The notes: a model not told the origin generated them from the letters alone. DNA of 64,000 nt from Erythrobacter sanguineus (GCA_945878845.1 CAMCUB010000001.1:124001-188000); one strand, 5' to 3'. Numbered from the stretch's first letter, positions 17,695-25,891 are shown. Made by a program: numbers and translations.

Positions 17695-18423
17695 TCAGCA
17701 GCCCAGCTGATCGGCCAATTCGACAAAACTGGTCGCCGACCACTCCCACGCCTGTTCGTAATGCGCATCGGGCGCGGGCGCGCCGCCGTATTCGTCGGGG
17801 CGGTCGACATAGGCGGTCAGCAGCCCCGCGGCCCGCGCCCCCGCCAGATCGCCGTGATGCGCGGCGACGAGGCACAGTTCAAGCGGCGCGATGCCCAGCG
17901 CCTCGGCGGTGTGGAGATAGGCCTTAGGGTCGGGCTTGTAGGTGCCGCTCACCTCAGCGCCGAGGATCGCGTCCCACGGCAGGCCCGCGCGCCGCGCCAT
18001 GTTGAGCAGCAGCGCAATATTGCCGTTCGAGAGGGTGACGATGGGAAAGCGCGCCTTCAATCGCGTCAGTCCCTCGACCGTATCGGGCCACGGATCGAGC
18101 CGGTGCCACGCGCGGTTCCACTCGGCCAGCAAGTCCTCGGCAAGCCCCGCCGGATCGACACCCCGTTCGCGCAAGGCGGCCTCGAGCATTTCGCGGTGCA
18201 GCACGTCGAGCACCGCGAAAGCGCGCCCCGATTTCCGCATCCCCACCATCGCCGCGATATATTGCGCGCGCCATGCGTCAGCAAAAGCGGCGGCATCCTC
18301 GGGGTCCTCACCGATCTGCGCCAGAAAGCCCGCGGATTCGCGCGTCACGCTGGTGCGCCAGTCGACCACCGTGCCGAACACGTCGAAGGCGAGCGCCTTG
18401 GGCAGAGGGGCAGCGGCGGGCAT
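17695..18423 (-). CDS. HAD hydrolase, haloacid dehalogenase type II
   Basis: A 242-residue HAD enzyme: nucleophile Asp14 in FDVFGTVVDW, TLSNGN as motif II, Lys in YKPDPKAYLHTAEALG as motif III, and VAAHHGDLAGARAAGL as motif IV. This combination fits the L-2-haloacid dehalogenase subfamily, which uses a water molecule to remove halide or a related leaving group. The natural substrate is not predictable. It is followed, on the same strand upstream, by a secreted protein gene 17 bases away. Confidence 0.88.
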   Translation of the reverse strand: MPAAAPLPKALAFDVFGTVVDWRTSVTRESAGFLAQIGEDPEDAAAFADAWRAQYIAAMVGMRKSGRAFAVLDVLHREMLEAALRERGVDPAGLAEDLLAEWNRAWHRLDPWPDTVEGLTRLKARFPIVTLSNGNIALLLNMARRAGLPWDAILGAEVSGTYKPDPKAYLHTAEALGIAPLELCLVAAHHGDLAGARAAGLLTAYVDRPDEYGGAPAPDAHYEQAWEWSATSFVELADQLGC

Positions 18424-18440
18424 GGCAGGCGCGCGTCCGC

Positions 18441-18887
18441 TTAGATGCCGTTGCCGACCCTGGTGCAGATCAGCTTGGTCAGGCTCCCGTCGGCGGCCAG
18501 CTTCTGGAGCGTGTTCTCGCCGAGCACCTTGAAGCGCTGGTCCTTCTTGGGGCCGCGGGTGAAGACCACCTCGCGCCCGCGCAAGAGGTAGATGCCGCTC
18601 CCTGTGGGGCTATCGTAGCTCGAGGCGGTGCCGATGCGGAAGGCTTCTGCGGGCACCGGCACGAAGGCCTCGCCCCCGGCATCGCCCGGGAGCGCGCATT
18701 CCCAATTGCCGTGGCGCAGGATGCTAAGCATGCCGCCAGCGGGCATGCCCGTCGACGCCTCGGGGCGCGAGGCGGCGCGGCCGGAGGACTGATCCTGTCC
18801 CCGATCCATACCATGTCCGCGGCTCGGCAGAAGGGCGGCGATGGCGGCGGCGCTGACCAGCAGCAGGAACACGTAACGGGTCTTCAT
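18441..18887 (-). CDS. Secreted protein of unknown function
   Basis: The 148-residue protein begins with a signal peptide or membrane anchor ([20 protein letters not shown]), then a Ser/Gly/Arg-rich linker and a compact domain with [15 protein letters not shown] and [22 protein letters not shown]. Two Cys residues could form a disulfide. No family recognised. It is divergent from efp. Confidence 0.65.
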   Translation of the reverse strand: MKTRYVFLLLVSAAAIAALLPSRGHGMDRGQDQSSGRAASRPEASTGMPAGGMLSILRHGNWECALPGDAGGEAFVPVPAEAFRIGTASSYDSPTGSGIYLLRGREVVFTRGPKKDQRFKVLGENTLQKLAADGSLTKLICTRVGNGI

Positions 18888-18968
18888 GGCACGCCCTGTA
18901 TCACCGGCTGCGGGCCCGCGCCATGCGATTAACCATGCTCAGGCAAGCGGCGAGGCGCGACCCGCCCC

Positions 18969-19130
18969 ATGCTTGCCGAGCCGCCCATGCTCGGCTATGG
19001 GCGCGCATCCTTTCGGGGCGTGGCGCCTTTCTGGCCGCCCGCTCGCAAGCTCTTTCCACCTCGTAAAAAGGCCCACAGCCATGAAGATCAGCGGCGTCGA
19101 TATCCGCCCCGGCAATATCCTGGAATATGA
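18969..19130 (+). CDS. Possible diproline-rich upstream frame overlapping efp
   Basis: A 53-codon frame starts at 18969 and ends 50 bases inside efp in another frame. It contains four Pro-Pro pairs (E-PP-M, W-PP-A, F-PP-R, Y-PP-R), the sites where ribosomes stall without EF-P. This would suit autoregulation, but it lacks a good ribosome site (GAGG 13 bases away) and Pro-Pro is common by chance in GC-rich DNA. Treat as tentative. Confidence 0.25.
   Translation: MLAEPPMLGYGRASFRGVAPFWPPARKLFPPRKKAHSHEDQRRRYPPRQYPGI
18975..19003 (+). promoter_or_regulatory. Mutually exclusive stems in the efp leader
   Basis: GCCGAGC (18975-18981) can pair with GCTCGGC (18989-18995), or CGCCCAT (18982-18988) can pair with ATGGGCG (18997-19003). 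The two 7-bp stems exclude one another, as in a switch, 80-105 bases before efp. Confidence 0.35.
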
Positions 19131-19644
19131 AAAAGGCATCTGGAAAGTCGCCAAGATCCAGCACACCCAGCCGGGCAAGGGCGGGGCCTATATGCAGGTC
19201 GAAATGAAGAACCTGCAGGACGGCCGCAAGACCAACGTGCGCTTCCGCAGCGCCGACACGATCGAGCGCGTGCGGCTCGACACCAAGGAATTCCAGTTCC
19301 TCTATGCCGAGGGCGACGACCTCGTCTTCATGGACAATGACACCTACGAGCAGATCACGCTGCCCGGCGACCTGCTCGGCGATGCGCGCCCGTTCCTGCA
19401 GGACGGGATGCAGGTGAACCTCGAGCTGTGGGATGAAAAGCCGATCTCGGTCGAACTGCCGTCGCAGATCGAAGCCACCATCGTCGAGGCCGACGCCGTG
19501 GTGAAGGGCCAGACCGCCTCGTCGAGCTACAAGCCCGCGATCCTCGACAACGGCGTGCGCATCATGGTCCCGCCGCATATCGGCAGCGGCACGCGCATCA
19601 TCGTCGACGTCTACGAGCAGGCCTACGTCGGCAAGGCCGGCTGA
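19081..19644 (+). CDS. efp: Elongation factor P
   Basis: The 187-residue three-domain factor enters the ribosomal E site and rescues synthesis at proline runs. The tip lysine is Lys33 in [10 protein letters not shown], the residue modified in many bacteria; the later [25 protein letters not shown] and [10 protein letters not shown] segments are typical. The start at [16 protein letters not shown] matches the family N terminus. The next gene follows after 9 bases. Confidence 0.96.
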   Translation: MKISGVDIRPGNILEYEKGIWKVAKIQHTQPGKGGAYMQVEMKNLQDGRKTNVRFRSADTIERVRLDTKEFQFLYAEGDDLVFMDNDTYEQITLPGDLLGDARPFLQDGMQVNLELWDEKPISVELPSQIEATIVEADAVVKGQTASSSYKPAILDNGVRIMVPPHIGSGTRIIVDVYEQAYVGKAG

Positions 19645-19653
19645 GGACATATC

Positions 19654-20472
19654 ATGGCAGCTATTTCCGGCCTCATCCGCGTCATGGAACGCGCCGCGCG
19701 CAAGGCGGGCGGGCGTCTGCGGCGCGACTTCGGCGAAGTCGAGCACCTTCAGGTCTCCCGCAAGGGCCCGGCCGATTTCGTCAGCAAGGCCGACATGCGC
19801 TCCGAGCGCACGATCTATGACGAACTCCTCGCCGCGCGTCCGGGCTGGGGCTTCGTGATGGAAGAGGCGGGCGTGATCGAGGGCGATCCCGGCATGCCGC
19901 GCTGGATCGTCGATCCGCTCGACGGCACCAGCAATTTCCTCCACGGCATCCCGCATTTCGCCATCTCGATCGCCGCGCAGGAGCCTCGGCCCGACGGCAA
20001 GGGCTGGGGCGATGTGGTTGCGGGCGTGGTCTACCAGCCGATCACCGACCAGACCTTCTGGGCGGAGAAATCGCGCGGCGCGTGGCTGCAGGATGCGCGC
20101 CTGCGCGTCTCGGCCCGCTCGCGCCTCGCGGATGCGCTGGTGGCGACCGGCGTGCCCTTCTTCGGCCACGGCGACTTTGCCGAATGGGGCCGCATCTTCG
20201 GCGCCATCGGCCCCGAAGTCGCCGGGATCCGCCGCTTCGGCGCGGCCAGCCTTGATCTGGCTTACGTCGCGCAAGGTCGCTTCGACGGTTTCTGGGAGAG
20301 CGACCTGTCCGATTGGGACACCGCCGCGGGCTGCCTGCTGGTGCGCGAGGCGGGCGGCTTCGTCAGCGACTTCCGCGGTCGCTCGGAGCCGATCCATTCA
20401 ACGCAGGTGCTCGCGGCGAACGATGCGCTGCATTCGAAGCTGCACAAGCTCCTCGCCGGAGCCCTGCGCTAG
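19654..20472 (+). CDS. suhB: Inositol monophosphatase family protein
   Basis: A 272-residue Mg-dependent sugar-phosphate phosphatase: VSKADMRSE near 45, EEAG near 70, the metal loop WIVDPLDGTSNFLHGIPHF near 88-105, and the late WESDLSDWDTAAGCLLVREAGG motif. In E. coli SuhB also works in rRNA antitermination, but that cannot be claimed here. It is probably cotranscribed with efp. Confidence 0.92.
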   Translation: MAAISGLIRVMERAARKAGGRLRRDFGEVEHLQVSRKGPADFVSKADMRSERTIYDELLAARPGWGFVMEEAGVIEGDPGMPRWIVDPLDGTSNFLHGIPHFAISIAAQEPRPDGKGWGDVVAGVVYQPITDQTFWAEKSRGAWLQDARLRVSARSRLADALVATGVPFFGHGDFAEWGRIFGAIGPEVAGIRRFGAASLDLAYVAQGRFDGFWESDLSDWDTAAGCLLVREAGGFVSDFRGRSEPIHSTQVLAANDALHSKLHKLLAGALR

Positions 20473-20477
20473 ACCCA

Positions 20478-20506
20478 TTGCCTTGGCGCGGGTGCCCCGC
20501 TAACAG
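20478..20506 (+). promoter_or_regulatory. Promoter of tRNA-Leu
   Basis: TTGCCT (20478-20483) and TAACAG (20501-20506) are 17 bases apart and lie 21 bases before the tRNA, a spacing shared with the tRNA-Glu promoter. Confidence 0.6.
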
Positions 20507-20527
20507 CGCGAAGCATCCGCTCCGGGC

Positions 20528-20612
20528 GCCCCTGTGGTGGAATTGGTAGACGCGACCGACTCAAAATCGGTTATCGAAAGATGTGCCAGTTCGAGTCTGG
20601 CCAGGGGCACCA
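20528..20612 (+). tRNA. tRNA-Leu (anticodon CAA)
   Basis: An 85-nt cloverleaf with a class II variable arm: acceptor GCCCCTG pairs with CAGGGGC, the loop CTCAAAA gives CAA, the T loop is AGTTCGAGTCT, and CCA is encoded. Confidence 0.97.
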
Positions 20613-20677
20613 CTAACCTGCGTCGCATCGCCGCTGTTGATCACCACTGTGGTGGTGCTTGTGGTGCTGCCAGTAGC

Positions 20678-20714
20678 GGAAAGCGCAAATTGCGCGCACG
20701 ACGCGGCGCTTTCC
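20678..20714 (+). repeat. Hairpin downstream of tRNA-Leu
   Basis: GGAAAGCGC (20678-20686) and GCGCTTTCC (20706-20714) make a perfect 9-bp stem with a GC-rich loop. The 276 bases between the tRNA and the next gene hold this and a CACCAC-T-GTGGTG palindrome near 20644; no gene is seen. It may end the tRNA transcript, though no T tract follows. Confidence 0.45.
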
Positions 20715-20888
20715 TACACTATGCCGCTTGTGTCATGGTGCGGCCATGATCGCACTTTCGCCTATTTTCCGTGCCCGTCGGGGCGGTTTCGGAGCGGCAT
20801 CGGGCGGCAAGAGATTTCTGCCTTTATACTGTGTCTCATGTGTCTCCAACACGGGGGCGCGGGGCAAGGCTATCCAAGGGGACAAGCA

Positions 20889-22208
20889 ATGCGGATGATG
20901 GCGATTCTGGCAGGGGCGAGCGCGCTAGCACTGGGGGCGATGCCCGCGCAGGCCGACGAACTGCGCGAGGCGGTGGCGGCCGATCTGCCCGCTCTGGTCG
21001 AGCTTTACCGTGACCTCCACACCAATCCCGAACTCTCGTTTCAGGAGGTCGAGACCGCAAAGAAGCTCGCCGCCCGCGCCCGCGCGCTCGGCTTCAAGGT
21101 CACCGAGGGCGTCGGCAAGACCGGCGTCGTCGCGGTGATGGAGAACGGCCCCGGCCCGGTGGTGATGCTGCGCGCCGACATGGACGGGCTGCCGGTGGTC
21201 GAGCAGACCGGGCTGCCCTATGCCTCGAAGAAGCGCGCGGTCGCCCAGAACGGGACCGAGACCGGCGTGATGCATGCCTGCGGGCACGACACCCACATGA
21301 CCGCTTGGATCGGCACGGCGCAGCTGCTGGCCGCGCGCAAAAGCGAGTGGTCGGGCACGCTGGTGATGATCCTCCAGCCTGCCGAGGAGATCGGGCAGGG
21401 CGCCAAGGCGATGCTCGACGACGGTCTCTTCACCCGCTTCCCAAAGCCCGACTACGTGCTCGCCTTCCACGATGCGGCGCAGTTTCCGGCCGGGCAGATC
21501 GGCTATTCCAAGGGCTTTGCGCTGGCGAATGTCGACAGCGTCGATGTGGTGGTGCCGGGCGTGGGCGGTCACGGCGCCTATCCGCACACCACCAAGGACC
21601 CGATCGTGATCACCTCCAGCATCGTCATGCGGTTGCAGACGCTCGTGAGCCGCGAGCAGAACCCCGGCGATCCGGCGGTGGTGACGGTGGGGAGCTTCCA
21701 GGCGGGCGCCAAGCACAACATCATCCCCGATGAAGCGCGGCTCCAGCTGACAGTGCGCAGCTATTCGGACGAGACGAGGAAGCACCTGCTCGACGGCATC
21801 GCCCGCATCGCGCGCGGCGAGGCGATCGCGGCGGGTGTGCCCGAGGACAAGATGCCGCGGGTGACGGTGCAGGACCCCTATACGCCCGCGACCTACAATA
21901 CCCCCGAATTCACCGATCAGGTCATCGCGGGCCTCAAGCCCCGCTTCGAAGGGCGGATCATGGAGACCCCCGCGGTGATGGGCGGCGAGGACTTCAGCCG
22001 CTACTACCGCGCCGACAAGGCCAATGTCGAAAGTCTGATCTTCTGGGTCGGCGGCGTGCCGCAGGCCGAGTGGGAGCGCGCGCAGAAGGGCGAGGTCCAG
22101 CTGCCTTCGCTGCACTCGCCGTTCTGGGCGCCCGATGCGCCGGTGGTGATCGCGACTGCGACCGAGGCGCTGACGGCCGCGACGCTCAAGCTGATGGCGA
22201 AGCGGTGA
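20889..22208 (+). CDS. Exported M20-family amidohydrolase
   Basis: A 439-residue metallo-amidohydrolase of the aminoacylase/hippuricase type (IAA-amino-acid hydrolase-like). MMAILAGASALALGAMPAQADE is a signal peptide, so it acts in the periplasm. Zinc-binding features are ACGHDTHMTAW near 133, PAEEI near 165, and the late VMGGEDFSRYY. RADMDGLPV near 98 is typical. The start was set at 20889 to include the signal peptide and the AAGGGGACA ribosome-like site; the open frame upstream passes through the tRNA. Confidence 0.9.
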   Translation: MRMMAILAGASALALGAMPAQADELREAVAADLPALVELYRDLHTNPELSFQEVETAKKLAARARALGFKVTEGVGKTGVVAVMENGPGPVVMLRADMDGLPVVEQTGLPYASKKRAVAQNGTETGVMHACGHDTHMTAWIGTAQLLAARKSEWSGTLVMILQPAEEIGQGAKAMLDDGLFTRFPKPDYVLAFHDAAQFPAGQIGYSKGFALANVDSVDVVVPGVGGHGAYPHTTKDPIVITSSIVMRLQTLVSREQNPGDPAVVTVGSFQAGAKHNIIPDEARLQLTVRSYSDETRKHLLDGIARIARGEAIAAGVPEDKMPRVTVQDPYTPATYNTPEFTDQVIAGLKPRFEGRIMETPAVMGGEDFSRYYRADKANVESLIFWVGGVPQAEWERAQKGEVQLPSLHSPFWAPDAPVVIATATEALTAATLKLMAKR

Positions 22209-22209
22209 A

Positions 22210-22306
22210 CGCCCTCAAGTAGCGTAGCGGTAGGGCGACAAGATCGCCCTCAAGTAGCGGTTGCGAAGCACAGCCGAAGGCTGAACCGGTAGGGCGGCAA
22301 GAACGC
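22210..22306. repeat. Tandem palindromic repeats after the amidohydrolase
   Basis: A 15-base sequence CGCCCTCAAGTAGCG occurs at 22210-22224 and 22245-22259. Each copy is closed by GGTAGGGCG (ending 22237 and 22296), and CAAGA lies between each GGGCG and the next CGCCC, so adjoining stems can form in more than one register. The second copy carries about 24 extra bases. It looks like a dispersed repeat. Confidence 0.7.
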
Positions 22307-22308
22307 CC

Positions 22309-22356
22309 AAAAAATTCGGCCGCCGGAGCGGGCCCTTGCGGGCGCTCCGACGGCCG
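22309..22356 (-). terminator. Intrinsic terminator of the 61-residue protein gene
   Basis: On the minus strand a long stem (CGGCCG and CGGAGCG arms, 22317-22330 with 22343-22356, one mismatch) is followed by AA and six Ts (plus strand A tract at 22309-22314). It may also stop rightward transcripts. Confidence 0.8.
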
Positions 22357-22387
22357 TTTCTCCTCCCCAGGAGAACTGTGAAACGGG

Positions 22388-22573
22388 TTACTCGCCCGAG
22401 GGCACGTAGGTGCCGAGGCGGTGGTGCAGGGCGTTGATCTTGGCCAGCTCCTCGCGGTCCTCGGTGTTGCGGGCGTGGCTTTCGAGCGCGCGGCGCAGCA
22501 GCTTCATGTCGGCGGTCGAAAGCAGCGCGCGGGCGCGGGCGGGTTCGGTCTTGGGGGTGTCGGTATCGGTCAT
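22388..22573 (-). CDS. Small hypothetical protein (61 aa)
   Basis: A 61-residue, largely helical, charged protein: a polar N terminus, then DMKLLRRALESHARNTEDRE and a short tail. It has a strong ribosome site (GGAGAG four bases from ATG) and its own terminator, so it is probably real. No family recognised. It lies 112 bases downstream of aceA. Confidence 0.65.
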   Translation of the reverse strand: MTDTDTPKTEPARARALLSTADMKLLRRALESHARNTEDREELAKINALHHRLGTYVPSGE

Positions 22574-22586
22574 GTCACTCTCCGCT

Positions 22587-22600
22587 GGGTGATGTCACCC
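22587..22600 (-). promoter_or_regulatory. Operator-like palindrome before the 61-residue protein
   Basis: GGGTGA-TG-TCACCC is a perfect 6-2-6 palindrome 14 bases upstream of the start codon; a regulator could bind here, or it may form a leader hairpin. Confidence 0.4.
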
Positions 22601-22685
22601 GGCCAGCCTTAGGCGGTTCAGGGGCATCCCGGAAGGCCGGATTGACCGATCCTCCCGGGATTCTCTCCCACCCTTTCGGCAGCGC

Positions 22686-24284
22686 TTACGCCGCCTCGAA
22701 CTGGTTCATCGTGTTGTGGGCGCCGCCGGCCTTGAGGGCGGCTTCACCGGCAAAGTACTCCTTGTGATCGTCACCAATGTCGGAGCCCGACATGTTCTGG
22801 TGCTTCACACAGGCGATGCCCTGGCGGATTTCCTCGCGCTGCACGTTCTTGACGTAGCCGAGCATGGCCTGCTCGCCGAAGTACTCGCGGGCGAGGTTGT
22901 CGGTGCTGAGCGCGGCGGTGTGGTAGGTAGGCAGAGTGATGAGGTGGTGGAAGATGCCCGCACGCGCCGCAGCATCGCGCTGGAAGGTGCGGATCTTCTC
23001 GTCGGCTTCGGCGCCCAATTCGGTGCCGTCGTAGTCGACGCTCATGAGCTTCGCACGGTCATAGGCGGACACGTCCTTGCCCGCTTCGGCCCAGGCGTCG
23101 AACACCTGCTGGCGGAAGTTCAGCGTCCAGTTGAAGCTGGGCGAGTTGTTGTAGACCAGCTTGGCGTTCGGCACGACCTCGCGGATGCGGTCGACCATTT
23201 CGGCGATCTGCTCGACATGCGGCTTCTCGGTCTCGATCCAGAGCAGGTCGGCACCGTTCTGCAAGGACGTGATGCAGTCGAGCACCACGCGGTCGACACC
23301 CGTGCCGGCGCGGAACTGGTAGAGGTTGGAGGGCAGGCGCTTGGGGCTGAGCAGCTTGCCGTCGCGGCTGATGAAGACCTGGCCATTGGTGATGTTGGCG
23401 GGGTCAACTTCGTCGGCATCGAGGAAGGAGTTGTACTGGTCACCCAGATCGCCCGGCTCCTTCGAGAAAGCGATCTGCTTGGTCAGGCCAGCGCCGAGCG
23501 AATCGGTGCGGGCGACGATGATGCCGTCTTCGACGCCCATCTCGAGGAAGGCCATGCGGCAGGCGCGGATCTTCTGGAGGAAGTCTTCATGCGGCACGGT
23601 GACCTTGCCGTCCTGGTGGCCGCACTGCTTTTCGTCCGAGACCTGGTTCTCGATCTGGAGCGCGCAGGCGCCCGCCTCGATCATCTTCTTGGCGAGGAGG
23701 TAGGTCGCTTCCGCATTGCCGAAGCCTGCGTCGATATCGGCGATGATCGGCACCACGTGGGTTTCGTAGTTGTCGATCGCGTTCTCGATGCGCTTGGCTT
23801 CGACCGCGTCCCCTGCCTTGCGGGCAGCGTCGAGCGCGCGGAACATCATGCCGAGCTCGCGCGCGTCGGCCTGCTTGAGGAAGGTGTAGAGCTCTTCGAT
23901 CAGCGCGGGCACCGAGGTCTTCTCGTGCATCGACTGGTCGGGCAGCGGGCCGAACTCGCTGCGCAGCGCGGCGACCATCCAGCCCGAGAGGTAGAGGTAA
24001 CGCTGCTTGGTGGTGCCGAAGTGCTTCTTGATCGCGATCAGCTTCTGCTGCGCGACGAAGCCGTGCCAGCAGCCGAGCGACTGGGTGTATTGCGCCGGGT
24101 CCGCGTCATAGGCAGCCATGTCGGCGCGCATGATCTTGGCGGTGTACTTGGCGATATCGAGGCCGGTGCGGAAACGGTTCTGGATCACCATGCGGGCGGC
24201 GCTCTCGGGGTCGATCGCGGCCCAGCTCGGCCCATTGGCGGCGACGACATCGCGCATCTGGGTGATGGTGTTCTGGTAAGTCAT
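22686..24284 (-). CDS. aceA: Isocitrate lyase
   Basis: The first glyoxylate-shunt enzyme, splitting isocitrate to glyoxylate and succinate. It is the long alphaproteobacterial form (532 aa; E. coli has 434). The active-site loop is KQCGHQDGK at 219-227 (Cys221), where the common form has KKCGH. I chose the ATG at 24284: it lies 6 bases after AGGAG, whereas the ATG at 24290 touches it. The gene is divergent from an ScfR/RamB-like regulator, an arrangement that suggests direct control during growth on acetate or fatty acids. Confidence 0.95.
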   Translation of the reverse strand: MTYQNTITQMRDVVAANGPSWAAIDPESAARMVIQNRFRTGLDIAKYTAKIMRADMAAYDADPAQYTQSLGCWHGFVAQQKLIAIKKHFGTTKQRYLYLSGWMVAALRSEFGPLPDQSMHEKTSVPALIEELYTFLKQADARELGMMFRALDAARKAGDAVEAKRIENAIDNYETHVVPIIADIDAGFGNAEATYLLAKKMIEAGACALQIENQVSDEKQCGHQDGKVTVPHEDFLQKIRACRMAFLEMGVEDGIIVARTDSLGAGLTKQIAFSKEPGDLGDQYNSFLDADEVDPANITNGQVFISRDGKLLSPKRLPSNLYQFRAGTGVDRVVLDCITSLQNGADLLWIETEKPHVEQIAEMVDRIREVVPNAKLVYNNSPSFNWTLNFRQQVFDAWAEAGKDVSAYDRAKLMSVDYDGTELGAEADEKIRTFQRDAAARAGIFHHLITLPTYHTAALSTDNLAREYFGEQAMLGYVKNVQREEIRQGIACVKHQNMSGSDIGDDHKEYFAGEAALKAGGAHNTMNQFEAA

Positions 24285-24442
24285 ATACATCTCCTGTCCG
24301 TCGGCGGGGAGTGGTGCGAAGACCTTTCGGACTCGCGCCGCTGGATGCGCAGCCTTTGCCGTGGTGCGGCGCAGCACGACAGGGAAACTTACAGAAAATC
24401 GTGTCGCTATCCGGACAATTGCCCGCGATCTTGTGTCAATCG

Positions 24443-24459
24443 GTAAAGAAGTTTACAAA
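24443..24459 (+). promoter_or_regulatory. Candidate ScfR/RamB box in the aceA-regulator gap
   Basis: GTAAA-GAAG-TTTAC is a palindrome ending 9 bases before the regulator start. It contains AGAAGTTTACAAA (24447-24459), close to the TTTGCAAA-type site known for RamB in Corynebacterium, and would suit autoregulation. The match is by eye. Confidence 0.45.
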
Positions 24460-24465
24460 ACCGCC

Positions 24466-25821
24466 ATGGCAGACACCACCCTCCTCGCCGGACCCGCGCT
24501 GCGCCGCTTGCGCAAGCGCGAGGGCCTTACCCAAGCCAACATGGCGAGCCTGCTCGGCATCTCGCCCTCCTACCTCAACCTCATCGAGAGGAACCAGCGT
24601 CCGCTTTCCGCGCGCGTGCTGGTGCAGGTGATCGAGCGCTTCGATTTCGACCCGCGGAGCTTGCGCGAGGACGACAATATCGGCGGGCTCGACGGCCTCG
24701 TCCGCCGCATGGCCGACAAGCGCTTCGCCGACCTCGGCATCGACCGCGAGGAGGTGCAGGAATTCCTCGCCGCTGCCCCGCAGGTCGCCGCCGCCTTCGC
24801 GCGGCTCTACGATTCCGGGGGAGGGGGCGAGCGGGTCGTCGCCGAGGACGCCGCCGCCGCCGTCCGCCGCGCGGTCGAGCGCTGGCAGAACCATTTTGCT
24901 GACCTCGATCACGCCGCCGAGGACCTCGCGGATGAACTCCGTCTGTCGCGCGGGGAAATCAGCGCGGCGCTGTCCGAACGCTTGCGCGAAAAGCACCAGC
25001 TCCAGGTGCGCATCCTCCCGGCCGAGGTTATGCCCGGGCAGGTCCACCGGCTCGACCTCCACGCGCGGCAGTTGCAGCTGTCCGAAATGCTCCCCGGCGC
25101 CGCGCGACGGTTCCAGATCGCGCGGCAGGTCGGGCAGCTTGAAATGCGCGACGGGATCGAGACGCTGGTCGCGGGCGCGAACCTTGCGAGCCCCGAGGCG
25201 CGCGACGCCCTGCGCGAGCACATCGCCGATTACCTCGCGGGCGCGCTGCTGCTGCCCTACCGCCGTTTCCTGCGCGCCTGCGAGGCGACCGGATACGACC
25301 TTGCCGTGTTGCAACGCCGCTTTGCTGTCAGCTTCGATCAGGTCGCCGAGCGCCTGACCACATTGGGCCGCGTCGGCGAGCGCGGCCTGCCGTTCTTCAT
25401 GGCGGTGATCGACCGGGCAGGGCGCATGACCCGCTTCACCGCCGGGGGGAGCGGGGCGCTCTACCCGCTCGAGGGCGCGCGCTGGCCCGCATGGGTGCCC
25501 TATGCCGCCTTCGAGCGGCCCGGTACGGTCCTCACCCAGGCGGCGACCTTCGGCGAGGGCGAGGGCGCAGGCAGCGCGCGCCACTGGTTCACTATCACCC
25601 GCACGGTTGATGGCGACGGGGTGATGTGCGCCGGCCGCCGCGCGGTGGTGCTGGGGATCGAGGCGCGCTTTGCCGGAGACCTCGCCCACGCGCGCGGCCA
25701 ATCGCTCGACCGGCTCGACGCCGTCCCGCTCGGCAGCCCGTGTGGTCGCTGCGGCAAGGCCGAATGCCTCAACCCCGCACCCGCCCGCCTCGCCAGCACG
25801 CTGCCGCGCCCGCGGGTGTAA
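24466..25821 (+). CDS. ScfR/RamB-like XRE-family regulator
   Basis: The 451-residue protein has an N-terminal helix-turn-helix (residues about 8-62: LRRLRKREGLTQANMASLLGI and SPSYLNLIERNQRPLS), a central ImmA/IrrE-like region (LHARQLQLSEMLPGAARRFQIARQ) and a C-terminal domain ending in a GSPCGRCGKAECL cysteine cluster. This is the architecture of the short-chain fatty-acyl regulators that control the glyoxylate shunt and propionate genes. Its position divergent from aceA supports that. The metallopeptidase motif HExxH is absent, as usual in this group. Confidence 0.87.
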   Translation: MADTTLLAGPALRRLRKREGLTQANMASLLGISPSYLNLIERNQRPLSARVLVQVIERFDFDPRSLREDDNIGGLDGLVRRMADKRFADLGIDREEVQEFLAAAPQVAAAFARLYDSGGGGERVVAEDAAAAVRRAVERWQNHFADLDHAAEDLADELRLSRGEISAALSERLREKHQLQVRILPAEVMPGQVHRLDLHARQLQLSEMLPGAARRFQIARQVGQLEMRDGIETLVAGANLASPEARDALREHIADYLAGALLLPYRRFLRACEATGYDLAVLQRRFAVSFDQVAERLTTLGRVGERGLPFFMAVIDRAGRMTRFTAGGSGALYPLEGARWPAWVPYAAFERPGTVLTQAATFGEGEGAGSARHWFTITRTVDGDGVMCAGRRAVVLGIEARFAGDLAHARGQSLDRLDAVPLGSPCGRCGKAECLNPAPARLASTLPRPRV

Positions 25822-25867
25822 TTGCGAAAGCGGCGTTAACCCTCGCATCCCGCAGAAACGTGCGCGC

Positions 25868-25891
25868 TTTACAGTGGGGTGTAAAATTTAC
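25868..25891 (+). promoter_or_regulatory. Overlapping TTTACA/TGTAAA palindromes before the glycosyltransferase
   Basis: TTTACA-6-TGTAAA (25868-25885) overlaps GTAAA-A-TTTAC (25881-25891), 60-83 bases before the next start. The half-sites match those in the aceA gap, but spacing differs. Confidence 0.4.

Noticed and set aside
22623..22665. ATCCCGG...CCGGGAT inverted repeat after aceA as its terminator
   Set aside because: A 7-bp stem with a loop of more than 20 bases and no T tract is too weak to call a terminator.
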